DNA from: Actinobacteria bacterium ATB1 | Lineage (GTDB): Bacteria > Actinomycetota > Acidimicrobiia > UBA2766 | Direction of reading: 5' to 3' | Assembly: GCA_021404985.1 (NCBI GenBank) | Contig: QWHP01000361.1 | Location: 1-5,030 of the forward strand | Length of the DNA: 5,030 bases | Part shown: piece after piece, positions 1 through 5,030 of the stretch | Layout of the letters: every line of letters begins with the position of its first letter | Position numbering within the stretch: position 1 is the first letter of the stretch | Made by a program: the position numbers and the translations under genes | Notes under the pieces: generated by a model | Seen by the model: the letters and a program-made list of their open reading frames with translations, nothing else | Told to the model about the DNA's origin: nothing | Database searches by the model: none

Positions 1-1
1 C

Positions 2-883
2 GAGCCTGCGGAGGCAGGACGCCGTCTCGCCCGGTGGGTCAACGGACTGGACGAATCAGCTCAGCGTGTGCTCCTCGTGTTCCCCGACGGCTTGGCCGGC
101 AACGCCACCCAGATGCTCGACGCTGCTTTCGGAGAGCTTGCATCTGCGATTCCCATAGTCGGAGGCGCGGCGGCAGACGCGATGACGATGTCGCAGACAT
201 TCCAATACCGCGACACCGAGGTGGTGAGCGGAGGCCTCACTGCCGTCCTCGTCGCAGGCGAAGTGGACGCCGAGATCGCCGTCAGCCACGGTTGCGTTCC
301 CGTCGGCCTCGAACGCGAGCTCACCGAGGCGGACGGCGGGTGGATGCGGACGATCGACGGGCAGCCCGCATGGCCGGTGTTCAAGGAGTACCTCGACGGA
401 GATCCGGAGGATCTCAACGCCGACGGGGCCGTCCACCTGGCCATCGGAGAGCCGATGCCGACCGACGAGGTCGCCGGCTACGACCAGTTCATCATCCACA
501 CACCCCTCGCGCTCGACAGGGAAACCGGCAGCCTCTTCTTCCCCGGCGGTGATCTCGAGTCCGGGACCCGAATCCGCCTGATGCGGCGCGCCCACGACAG
601 GATCAAGGAGAGCGCCCAGTCGTGTGCGGAGCAGATAAGCCGGACCCACGGCGGGCGGATCCCTCTCCTCGTCCTGCAGTACGACTGCGCGGGCCGGGGC
701 AGGGCCCTGTTCGGCAACAGCCCCTCCGAGGCGATCGTCGAGCCGTTGCAGCGTGTTCTCGGGGACGACGTTCCCTGGCTTGGGTTCCACACCTACGGCG
801 AGATCGCGCCAATCCACGGGCGTCCCAGGTACCACAACTACACCGTGGCACTGTGCGCCCTCTACGCGGCGGAGCACCGATGA
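2..883 (+). CDS. FIST-domain sensory protein, 5' truncated by window edge
   Basis: The frame is open from base 2 to the TGA at 881-883, giving 293 visible residues; FIST proteins are usually near 380, so roughly the first 90-100 residues lie outside the window. The GTG at 68 is only an internal valine. Numbered from the first visible codon, FIST_N hallmarks are VGGAAADA (53-60) and the following strands. The FIST_N/FIST_C junction shows SHGC (95-98) and IDGQPAW (118-124). FIST_C shows DCAGRGR (228-234) and the terminal GFHTYGEIAPI (261-271) followed by an HNYT-type strand. FIST is an intracellular ligand-sensing domain. Known members encoded beside histidine kinases include haem-binding NO sensors (NosP). 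The next gene here is a hybrid histidine kinase in the same frame 39 bases on, so this is probably its partner sensor. No signal peptide or membrane segment is seen in the visible part. The family call is confident; the ligand is unknown. Confidence 0.88.
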   Translation, partial: EPAEAGRRLARWVNGLDESAQRVLLVFPDGLAGNATQMLDAAFGELASAIPIVGGAAADAMTMSQTFQYRDTEVVSGGLTAVLVAGEVDAEIAVSHGCVPVGLERELTEADGGWMRTIDGQPAWPVFKEYLDGDPEDLNADGAVHLAIGEPMPTDEVAGYDQFIIHTPLALDRETGSLFFPGGDLESGTRIRLMRRAHDRIKESAQSCAEQISRTHGGRIPLLVLQYDCAGRGRALFGNSPSEAIVEPLQRVLGDDVPWLGFHTYGEIAPIHGRPRYHNYTVALCALYAAEHR

Positions 884-913
884 TATCCCCGCCGGTCTGA
901 GGGCTTCGGGGGG

Positions 914-922
914 TCGAGGAAG
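914..922 (+). promoter_or_regulatory. Ribosome binding site of the kinase N-terminal ORF
   Basis: A purine-rich TCGAGGAAG sits directly before the ATG at 923. The GAGGA core is at 916-920, only 2 bases from the start codon, which is closer than ideal. It is the only plausible site in the 39-base gap, and 923 is the only ATG in that frame after the FIST stop, so it decides the start. Confidence 0.5.
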
Positions 923-1756
923 ATGGCTGATCCACAGTCCGGACAGTTCAAGACGGAGACAGATCCGAACGCGGCTCTCAACGAGCAGGTCAAGTTGCTC
1001 GTCAAGACCGAGCAACGACTCCACCGCGCCCAGGCGGACCTCGACCGCAAGTTGCGACAGACTCAGGCGTTGGCCGACCTGGCATTGGCTTGCGCGGAGG
1101 ACCTCGATGCGAGCGCGATCGTCGAGTCGTGCATCGACACTCTCGAGGACCTCTTCGACGCCGACGACGTAGCGGTCTTCCTGCGCCGGGGTGATGGCTC
1201 CGGGGGCTGGAAGGTCAAGAGGCTCGGTGCGGCAATGTCGGAGATCCCCGGCAGTTGCGGGCAGCGGGCCGCATGCAGGCACGCGCAGGCGGACTCCACG
1301 ATGGTGTTCACTGTCGGGGAGGGGGGCGTCTTTCCCGATGGCGTGGACTGTGCCGACACCGCGCCCGTTAGCAGTTGCCTGTCCTTCCAGGAGGGTGACG
1401 TGGTGGCCCTCGTGGCGCTGGAGGACGACCCGGGCACCTGTATGGGGATGCTCGTCCTTCGCAAGCGTGCCTCTCGTCCACGGTCCTTCTACAGGGAAAG
1501 CCTCACGGCGGAGAGTGTCCCGTTCCTGCTCTTGCTCGCCGCTCATGTGGAACGTGCCCTGGCGAACGCGTGGCTGAAGCGTGATCTCGGCGAACGAACG
1601 GCAGAACTCGTCGAGTCCAACCGCAGGCTGACCCAGAGCCTCACCGACCTCCACGAGGTGACGGCGGAGCTCCGCAGGTCGGAGCTCCGCCAACGAGCGA
1701 TCATCGAGGCCCAGCCGGACCTCCTCGCCGTGCTAGACTGCACGACATCGTCGTGA
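923..1756 (+). CDS. N-terminal half of a split hybrid histidine kinase: coiled coil, GAF, coiled coil, start of PAS
   Basis: This 277-residue ORF has no catalytic domain. Residues 17-55 form a charged heptad-like helix (LLVKTEQRLHRAQADLDRKL region). Residues about 50-215 look like a GAF domain, including the VAVFLRR strand at 83-89 and the MGMLVLRKR strand at 174-182. Residues 215-258 are a signalling coiled coil. The ORF then enters the first strand of a PAS domain (AIIEAQPDLLAVLD, 259-272) and stops five residues later at TGA 1754-1756. The rest of the PAS and the kinase core follow in another frame from 1753, so this is most likely the front part of one broken kinase gene. The GAF is cysteine-rich (C112, C118, C143, C152, C173, with H120), which hints at redox or metal sensing but is not diagnostic. 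It follows the FIST gene in the same frame and probably the same operon. A truncation caused by an assembly error is the main alternative to a true mutation. Confidence 0.82.
   Translation: MADPQSGQFKTETDPNAALNEQVKLLVKTEQRLHRAQADLDRKLRQTQALADLALACAEDLDASAIVESCIDTLEDLFDADDVAVFLRRGDGSGGWKVKRLGAAMSEIPGSCGQRAACRHAQADSTMVFTVGEGGVFPDGVDCADTAPVSSCLSFQEGDVVALVALEDDPGTCMGMLVLRKRASRPRSFYRESLTAESVPFLLLLAAHVERALANAWLKRDLGERTAELVESNRRLTQSLTDLHEVTAELRRSELRQRAIIEAQPDLLAVLDCTTSS
1741..1755 (+). repeat. Short hairpin at the kinase break point
   Basis: CACGAC (1741-1746) and GTCGTG (1750-1755) are perfect 6-bp inverted arms around a 3-base ATC loop. The element sits on the junction where the PAS domain loses residues and the frame changes, and its right arm includes the GTG start at 1753. 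It may mark a replication-slippage deletion end point or a sequencing/assembly artefact. A 6-bp palindrome can also occur by chance in high-GC DNA. Confidence 0.5.
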
Positions 1757-3138
1757 AGGACTTTCCTCAGACACGCACAGCTTTCGAGCGGTCGGTGCGG
1801 GAGAAGTCTTTTCAGAAGGCCGAGTTCTCGACAGGGGTTGAGAAGGACGGCAGGGACTACGAGGTCAGGTTCTCACCACTGGAGGAGGCAGGTGTCGTGG
1901 CATTCGTGCGCGACATCACCGAGGAGAAGTGCGCCGAGCGGCTCCTCGTCGAGGCCAAGTTGGCAGCCGAACAGGCGAACCAGGCGAAGTCCGAGTTCCT
2001 GGCCTCGGTCAGCCACGAGATCCGCACGCCCATGAACGGGGTCCTCGGCATGGCCGACCTCCTGCTCATGGACGGTGCGCTCACGGACGAGCAGGCCGAG
2101 TGTGTGGCCGCGATCAGAGATTCGGGCCGGGCTCTCATGTTGCTTCTCAACGACATCCTCGACTTCTCGAAGATCGACGCGGGAATGCTCCACCTCGAAT
2201 CCGACACCGTTGATCTCGTTGCGACCGCAGGGAGTGTCGTTGACCTGTGCAGAGCGGACGCGGACGCGAAGGGGCTCGAACTTCGCCTCGAGGTACGACA
2301 CGGTTTTCCCCGTGCCATCGTCGGCGACGGCACCCGCCTACGTCAGATCCTCACGAACCTGACGTCGAATGCGGTCAAGTTCACTCATACCGGCAGTGTC
2401 ACCGTCTCCCTGATTCCTCTCCCGGGCCAGCCCTACACGGTGCGAATGCAGGTGCAGGACACGGGGATCGGGATCTCCGCCGCGGACAAGGAACGGATCT
2501 TCGACAGATTCGTTCAGGCGGACACGTCGACGACACGCCGATTCGGCGGTACCGGGCTAGGTCTTGCCATCTGCAGCCAACTGACGAAGGTCATGGGTGG
2601 CGAGATCGGTGTCAGCAGCGAGGTCGGGAACGGTGCCACGTTCACCGTCGACCTGCCGCTCGCGCCGAGCTCCGACATCGTTCGCGAGGCGGTGTCTCCC
2701 GAGGTGGGAGTGGTGCCCGGGCCAAGACGCCGGATCTTGGTCGCCGAGGACAATCTTGTCAACAGCAAGGTCATCTCCAAGACGCTGCAGGTGCTCGGCT
2801 GGGATGTGGAGGTGGCCGAAGACGGCTTGCAGGCAGTGGACCTGGCCACCCAGCATGGATTTGATGCGATCCTGATGGATCTCCACATGCCGCGGTTCAA
2901 CGGCATCCAGGCGGCGCTGCGCATCCGGCGAGGTTCCGGTCCGAACGCCTCGACGCCCGTCCTGGCGCTCACCGCGGACGTACGACCCCAGATAGCCGAG
3001 GAATGTTCGGACGCGGGAATGGTGGAAGTCCTCCAGAAGCCCTTGGATCGAGCGAAGCTCGTCGCGGCTCTCGATCGTGTGTTCGGTTCGAACGAGTTAT
3101 CCGATCGGACCCCACAGGCCGGGAGCGCTCGAACCTGA
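1753..3138 (+). CDS. C-terminal half of the split hybrid histidine kinase: end of PAS, HisKA, HATPase, receiver
   Basis: The 461-residue ORF begins at a GTG overlapping the previous stop (GTGA) and has no Shine-Dalgarno sequence, so translation would depend on coupling. Residues 1-60 are the second half of a PAS domain ending in the typical FVRDITEEK (51-59). HisKA follows, with SHEIRTPMNG and phospho-acceptor H88. The HATPase has the N box NLTSNAVKF (202-210), G1 DTGIGI (236-241), F box IFDRF (249-253) and G2 GTGLGLAI (266-273). The receiver has acidic E332/D333, phospho-acceptor D376 in LMDLHMP, T407 and K429. All catalytic residues are present, so the core could autophosphorylate H88 and pass phosphate to D376, then to an HPt partner not found here. 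No membrane segment is seen, so it is probably cytosolic. The missing PAS middle means input from GAF/FIST is lost unless the two ORFs are joined or the proteins associate. The kinase domains are certain; independent expression is doubtful. Confidence 0.9.
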   Translation: MKDFPQTRTAFERSVREKSFQKAEFSTGVEKDGRDYEVRFSPLEEAGVVAFVRDITEEKCAERLLVEAKLAAEQANQAKSEFLASVSHEIRTPMNGVLGMADLLLMDGALTDEQAECVAAIRDSGRALMLLLNDILDFSKIDAGMLHLESDTVDLVATAGSVVDLCRADADAKGLELRLEVRHGFPRAIVGDGTRLRQILTNLTSNAVKFTHTGSVTVSLIPLPGQPYTVRMQVQDTGIGISAADKERIFDRFVQADTSTTRRFGGTGLGLAICSQLTKVMGGEIGVSSEVGNGATFTVDLPLAPSSDIVREAVSPEVGVVPGPRRRILVAEDNLVNSKVISKTLQVLGWDVEVAEDGLQAVDLATQHGFDAILMDLHMPRFNGIQAALRIRRGSGPNASTPVLALTADVRPQIAEECSDAGMVEVLQKPLDRAKLVAALDRVFGSNELSDRTPQAGSART

Positions 3139-3168
3139 CCCTGCCCGTAGCGCCCTTCTCAGGTCAGG
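3134..3168. terminator. Possible bidirectional terminator in the convergent gap
   Basis: CCTGACC (3134-3140) and GGTCAGG (3162-3168) are perfect 7-bp inverted arms around a 21-base loop. The left arm carries the TGA of the kinase and the right arm carries the stop of the minus-strand gene, so the hairpin spans the whole 25-bp convergent gap. There is no T-run and the loop is long, so termination activity is uncertain. No better terminator is seen between these two genes. Confidence 0.3.
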
Positions 3169-3457
3169 ACATGACTTCGACGACGTCGAGGTCGAGGAAC
3201 TCGACCGGACCATCGCAGAGCTTCGCCATCTGCTCGGCCATGCGCTGTGTCTCCGGCATCTCGGAGTTGCGCATCGCCTCTTCGTAGGACGGGAACTCGA
3301 CGATCATGACGTAGCTGTCCGGGGTGTCCCTCTCCTTGGTGATCATGTTGCGGCCCACGCTCCGGCGCCCCTCGGTCGCCGACTCGTAGTCACCCCCTAG
3401 CGCACGTATCTCGTCGAGCCGGTCCGTCTTGAACCTGATGATCTGCACGAATGCCAT
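3164..3457 (-). CDS. Small dimeric alpha/beta-barrel (ABM-like) protein
   Basis: The ATG at 3457 gives 97 residues. It is chosen over upstream in-frame codons because of a well-placed AAGGAG 6 bases before it and the length typical of this fold. The pattern is strand MAFVQIIRFK (1-10), helix about 13-28, strand SYVMIVEF (48-55), then a SYEEAMRNSEMPET helix start (57-70) leading into AEQMAKLC, and a final FLDLDVVEV strand (87-95). This matches the ferredoxin-like fold of the antibiotic-biosynthesis-monooxygenase / stress-responsive barrel families, which usually act as homodimers. Similar short actinobacterial proteins are mostly uncharacterised. No catalytic residue can be assigned, so a monooxygenase activity should not be assumed. 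It lies 25 bases downstream of the TIGR03086 gene on the same strand and is probably the second gene of that operon, which suggests a shared small-molecule role (inference). Confidence 0.82.
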   Translation of the reverse strand: MAFVQIIRFKTDRLDEIRALGGDYESATEGRRSVGRNMITKERDTPDSYVMIVEFPSYEEAMRNSEMPETQRMAEQMAKLCDGPVEFLDLDVVEVMS

Positions 3458-3463
3458 CTTCGT

Positions 3464-3469
3464 CTCCTT
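3464..3469 (-). promoter_or_regulatory. Strong Shine-Dalgarno site of the ABM-like gene
   Basis: On the minus strand AAGGAG lies at 3469-3464 and is separated by six bases from the ATG at 3457. It fixes the start of the 97-residue protein and rules out the longer 255-residue reading of the same frame, whose extra N-terminal part would lie over the upstream gene. Confidence 0.8.
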
Positions 3470-3482
3470 CTGCTCTCTTGCC

Positions 3483-4067
3483 TTACCGTGACCATGACGG
3501 GTCGCGTCCGAGAGACGTGAGCAGCACCGCCTGTGGGTCGGCTCCCTCGGGAGTGGCGACCTCGGCTCCGAAGGCTCCGCTTGCCTGGAGCGCGTCGAGC
3601 TGGGGCTCGAGCACGGCCTGACAGGCAAGGACGATCGCTTCGGGGAGGACGGCCTCGTGCCCGGTGGCAACGGCAATGTCCCACCCGTGGACTGCAACGT
3701 CGATGAGCCGATGGCCGCAGTAGACGTGGCCCGGGACTGGGCCGTACGACACGGCGCAAGGCGCATCCATGGCCCCCGGGCTTCGGAAGGTGCTGTCGGC
3801 CGTCTCGGCGGACCGCTTGTACACACCGGAGAAGTCCGACCCGAGGACGTCACCGTCGAGGCTGTCACCCACCTCCGCGATGCTTCGCCCGGCTGCGAGC
3901 TCACCGACCCAGAAGTTGCCGGCAACAACATGGTTGAGAAGCTGCCTCACGTCCCATCCGGCACATGGAGTGGGGTCGCCGAGGGTGCCGGGCGGAACTC
4001 CGTCGACGACGCCCGCCGTCCAGTCGAGAGCGCGCGCATGGGCATCGAGCAGATCTTCCGCAGTCAC
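3483..4067 (-). CDS. TIGR03086 / DinB-like putative metal-binding protein (mycothiol maleylpyruvate isomerase superfamily)
   Basis: From the GTG at 4067 the protein has 194 residues, the usual size of the family; an upstream GTG in frame at 4199 would add 44 unrelated residues across the intergenic region. Residues 1-25 form the first helix (LLDAHARALDWTAGVV). Residues 32-58 hold the diagnostic PTPCAGWDVRQLLNHVV segment with H46. Residues 112-136 hold GHRLIDVAVHGWDIAVATG. H46, D123 and H127 have the His and Glu/Asp-x3-His arrangement of the metal site in DinB-like thiol-dependent transferases. Such proteins act in the cytosol, some using mycothiol as cofactor, but the substrate of TIGR03086 proteins is generally unknown. 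A GGGGGG stretch (minus strand, 4077-4072) precedes the start at short spacing as a weak ribosome site. The ABM-like gene follows 25 bases downstream, likely in the same transcript. The family is confident; the exact reaction is not. Confidence 0.87.
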   Translation of the reverse strand: MTAEDLLDAHARALDWTAGVVDGVPPGTLGDPTPCAGWDVRQLLNHVVAGNFWVGELAAGRSIAEVGDSLDGDVLGSDFSGVYKRSAETADSTFRSPGAMDAPCAVSYGPVPGHVYCGHRLIDVAVHGWDIAVATGHEAVLPEAIVLACQAVLEPQLDALQASGAFGAEVATPEGADPQAVLLTSLGRDPSWSR

Positions 4068-4110
4068 GAGACCCCCCGGTCTTTCGCGGTCTTTTCGGGC
4101 GTCGAACACC

Positions 4111-4139
4111 AAGGTGGTGCGAACGCGCCAACTTGTCAA
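4111..4139 (-). promoter_or_regulatory. Possible sigma-70-type promoter for the TIGR03086/ABM operon
   Basis: On the minus strand a perfect -35 TTGACA lies at 4139-4134. At a 17-base spacer the -10 position reads CACCTT (4116-4111), which keeps only A2 and T6 of TATAAT. It lies 44 bases upstream of the GTG at 4067 and downstream of the hairpin at 4204-4243, where a promoter is expected. The -10 is poor, so this is tentative. Confidence 0.35.
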
Positions 4140-4203
4140 CCAAGAGGGTGCCGGGAGTTCCCTCGCTGGCACGGCACCGACGTGGCGTCGCGTCTTCACG
4201 CGA

Positions 4204-4243
4204 GAGGGGGGCCGCCCGGTTCCGAGACCGGGCAGCCCCCCTC
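4204..4243 (-). terminator. Long GC-rich hairpin, likely terminator of the minus-strand gene at the right end
   Basis: GAGGGGGGC (4204-4212) pairs perfectly with GCCCCCCTC (4235-4243). After one C/A mismatch, GCCCGGT (4214-4220) pairs with ACCGGGC (4227-4233), leaving a 6-base loop. This is 16 base pairs with a single mismatch. It lies 20 bases past the stop at 4264, as expected for a terminator of that gene. No U-tract follows on either strand, so it would be a tract-less terminator of the kind reported in high-GC actinobacteria, or an mRNA 3'-end stabiliser. Confidence 0.75.
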
Positions 4244-4263
4244 AATTCGAGCGCGAAGAGGTC

Positions 4264-5030
4264 TCAGCCGGGCGTGATCTCGAAGGACTCGAACGCCAGG
4301 CTCGCCAGGCTCTCGGCGGCGTCACGGTTGCCGCTGCCGTCGAAGCCGTAGGTCTTGTTGAACGACGTCCCGAAGAACCCGGATCCGGTGACGCGGATCG
4401 CGAACTCGTCCTGGGTCAGGAAGTCGTTGTCGTCCTGGATCATGACCTGGAAGTTGCAGAACCCGAGGTCCTGACCGATGAACGTCGGAGCGTCCGGGTC
4501 GGTGCAGAAGCCGAGGCCACGGATGTACGCCTCGGTGGTGCCGCCCCCGGTCTCCTTGTAGGTGACCTGGCCGGTCTGGGTGAGGAGGCTCGCAACTGCG
4601 AGTTCGACGGCGCCGTTCGTGATCGTCACGTCGGCCCAGGCGAACACGCCGGTGAAGTAGGTGAAGACAGGGTTCCCGAAGATCGAGATCGTCTTCTTGC
4701 AGAAGTTGCTCACAGTCGCGGCGGAGAAGTCGCCGAAGAGTCCCATCTCGAGGTCTACGACCGGAGCCCCCGCCACGTCGGAGGAGACACACGAAAGGGC
4801 GTCACGCCTGTGCCAGGCGTCGTTGTCCCTGTCGTCGTTGTTCGTGATCACCTCGCCACCGGGGAACTCGAACTCGCACGGAGTGCCGTCGAGGTCGTTG
4901 TCCTTGCCGGGAGCACACTTGATGTCGTAGTCGGTGTCGATCCCCGCAATCGACCAGCGCTCCCACGAGGAGCAGGGTGAGCCGCCGAGCCCGCAGATGC
5001 GTGAGCGGAGGTCCCAACCGTCGGCCGGCG
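4264..5030 (-). CDS. Unrecognised cysteine-containing, probably exported protein, 5' truncated by window edge
   Basis: The frame is open from the right edge to the TGA at 4264-4266, giving 254 visible residues; the start and any signal peptide lie outside the window. The GTG at 4851 is internal, since the frame continues upstream with similar composition. From the first visible residue there are eight cysteines (12, 19, 38, 51, 80, 110, 175, 191), an even number that could form disulfides. An Asp/Asn-rich stretch holds DNDLDGTPC (43-51) and NNDDRDNDAW (63-72), resembling calcium-binding acidic loops. The second half is rich in short beta-like strands (ADVTITNGAVELAV, EFAIRVTGSGFFG) with paired LGFC motifs at 172-175 and 188-191. 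No catalytic motif or named family is recognised. Composition suggests a secreted or surface beta-rich protein (inference). It is followed by a strong hairpin, so it probably ends its transcription unit. Confidence 0.75.
   Translation of the reverse strand, partial: PADGWDLRSRICGLGGSPCSSWERWSIAGIDTDYDIKCAPGKDNDLDGTPCEFEFPGGEVITNNDDRDNDAWHRRDALSCVSSDVAGAPVVDLEMGLFGDFSAATVSNFCKKTISIFGNPVFTYFTGVFAWADVTITNGAVELAVASLLTQTGQVTYKETGGGTTEAYIRGLGFCTDPDAPTFIGQDLGFCNFQVMIQDDNDFLTQDEFAIRVTGSGFFGTSFNKTYGFDGSGNRDAAESLASLAFESFEITPG

Larger units (their letters stand above)
4068..4263. other. Intergenic region between two minus-strand genes
   Basis: This 196-bp gap separates the stop of the right-end gene from the GTG of the TIGR03086 gene. 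It contains the hairpin at 4204-4243 and the candidate promoter at 4111-4139, which supports separate transcription units. The remaining bases show no convincing ORF or RNA gene. Confidence 0.6.

Noticed and set aside
56..1693. Uninterrupted 545-residue minus-strand ORF opposite the FIST and kinase genes
   Set aside because: It is a high-GC antisense shadow: both genes on the + strand have clear domain motifs, while this translation shows no recognisable domain and would span two unrelated genes.
1738..1760. Programmed frameshifting joining the two kinase ORFs
   Set aside because: No slippery heptamer is seen, and a simple frame change would not restore the 20-30 missing PAS residues.
3164..3931. 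Longer 255-residue version of the ABM-like gene
   Set aside because: Its first 158 residues overlap the TIGR03086 gene in another frame and look like shadow sequence; a strong Shine-Dalgarno site marks the internal ATG at 3457.
4068..4199. N-terminal extension of the TIGR03086 protein to the GTG at 4199
   Set aside because: The family-typical first helix begins at the GTG at 4067, and the extra 44 residues cover the likely promoter and match nothing.
4264..4851. GTG at 4851 as the start of the right-end gene
   Set aside because: The frame remains open to the window edge with the same cysteine and acidic character upstream, so the gene most likely begins outside the window.
3769..4980. 403-residue + strand ORF opposite the TIGR03086 and right-end genes
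   Set aside because: It crosses two minus-strand coding regions, the hairpin and the intergenic gap, and its translation is low-complexity (Arg, Val, Glu rich) with no domain pattern.

Overview
The window is a high-GC stretch of bacterial chromosome with short intergenic gaps and GTG starts. A DinB-like protein of the TIGR03086 / mycothiol-dependent maleylpyruvate isomerase superfamily, which is especially common in Actinobacteria, points to an actinobacterium, possibly an acidimicrobial-type lineage. This placement is inference: no rRNA or other marker gene is present.

Left half (2-3138, + strand): a sensory operon. It starts with the 3' part of a FIST-domain sensor gene that enters from the left edge. 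It is followed 39 bases later by a GAF / coiled-coil / PAS / HisKA / HATPase / receiver hybrid histidine kinase. The kinase is split into two frames (923-1756 and 1753-3138) that meet in a GTGA overlap inside the PAS domain. The first ORF stops just after the first PAS strand, and the second resumes near the middle of the PAS fold. About 20-30 PAS residues appear to be missing and the frame changes. This is best read as one kinase gene broken by a small deletion, or by an assembly or sequencing error. A real two-protein kinase coupled through the overlap remains possible. FIST proteins encoded beside histidine kinases include the haem-binding nitric-oxide sensors of the NosP type, so the operon is a candidate small-molecule or NO signalling module.

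Middle (3164-4067, - strand): a convergent two-gene operon. A TIGR03086 / DinB-type putative metal-binding protein is transcribed first, then a 97-residue dimeric alpha/beta-barrel (ABM-like) protein with a strong ribosome binding site. The 25-bp convergent gap after the kinase carries an inverted repeat whose arms contain the two opposing stop codons.

Right end (4264-5030, - strand): the C-terminal 254 residues of an unrecognised, acidic protein with eight cysteines, probably exported, whose start lies beyond the window. A long GC-rich hairpin (4204-4243) lies just after its stop and is a likely terminator. A possible promoter for the middle operon lies between this hairpin and the TIGR03086 gene. 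I saw no tRNA, rRNA, CRISPR array or transposase gene.
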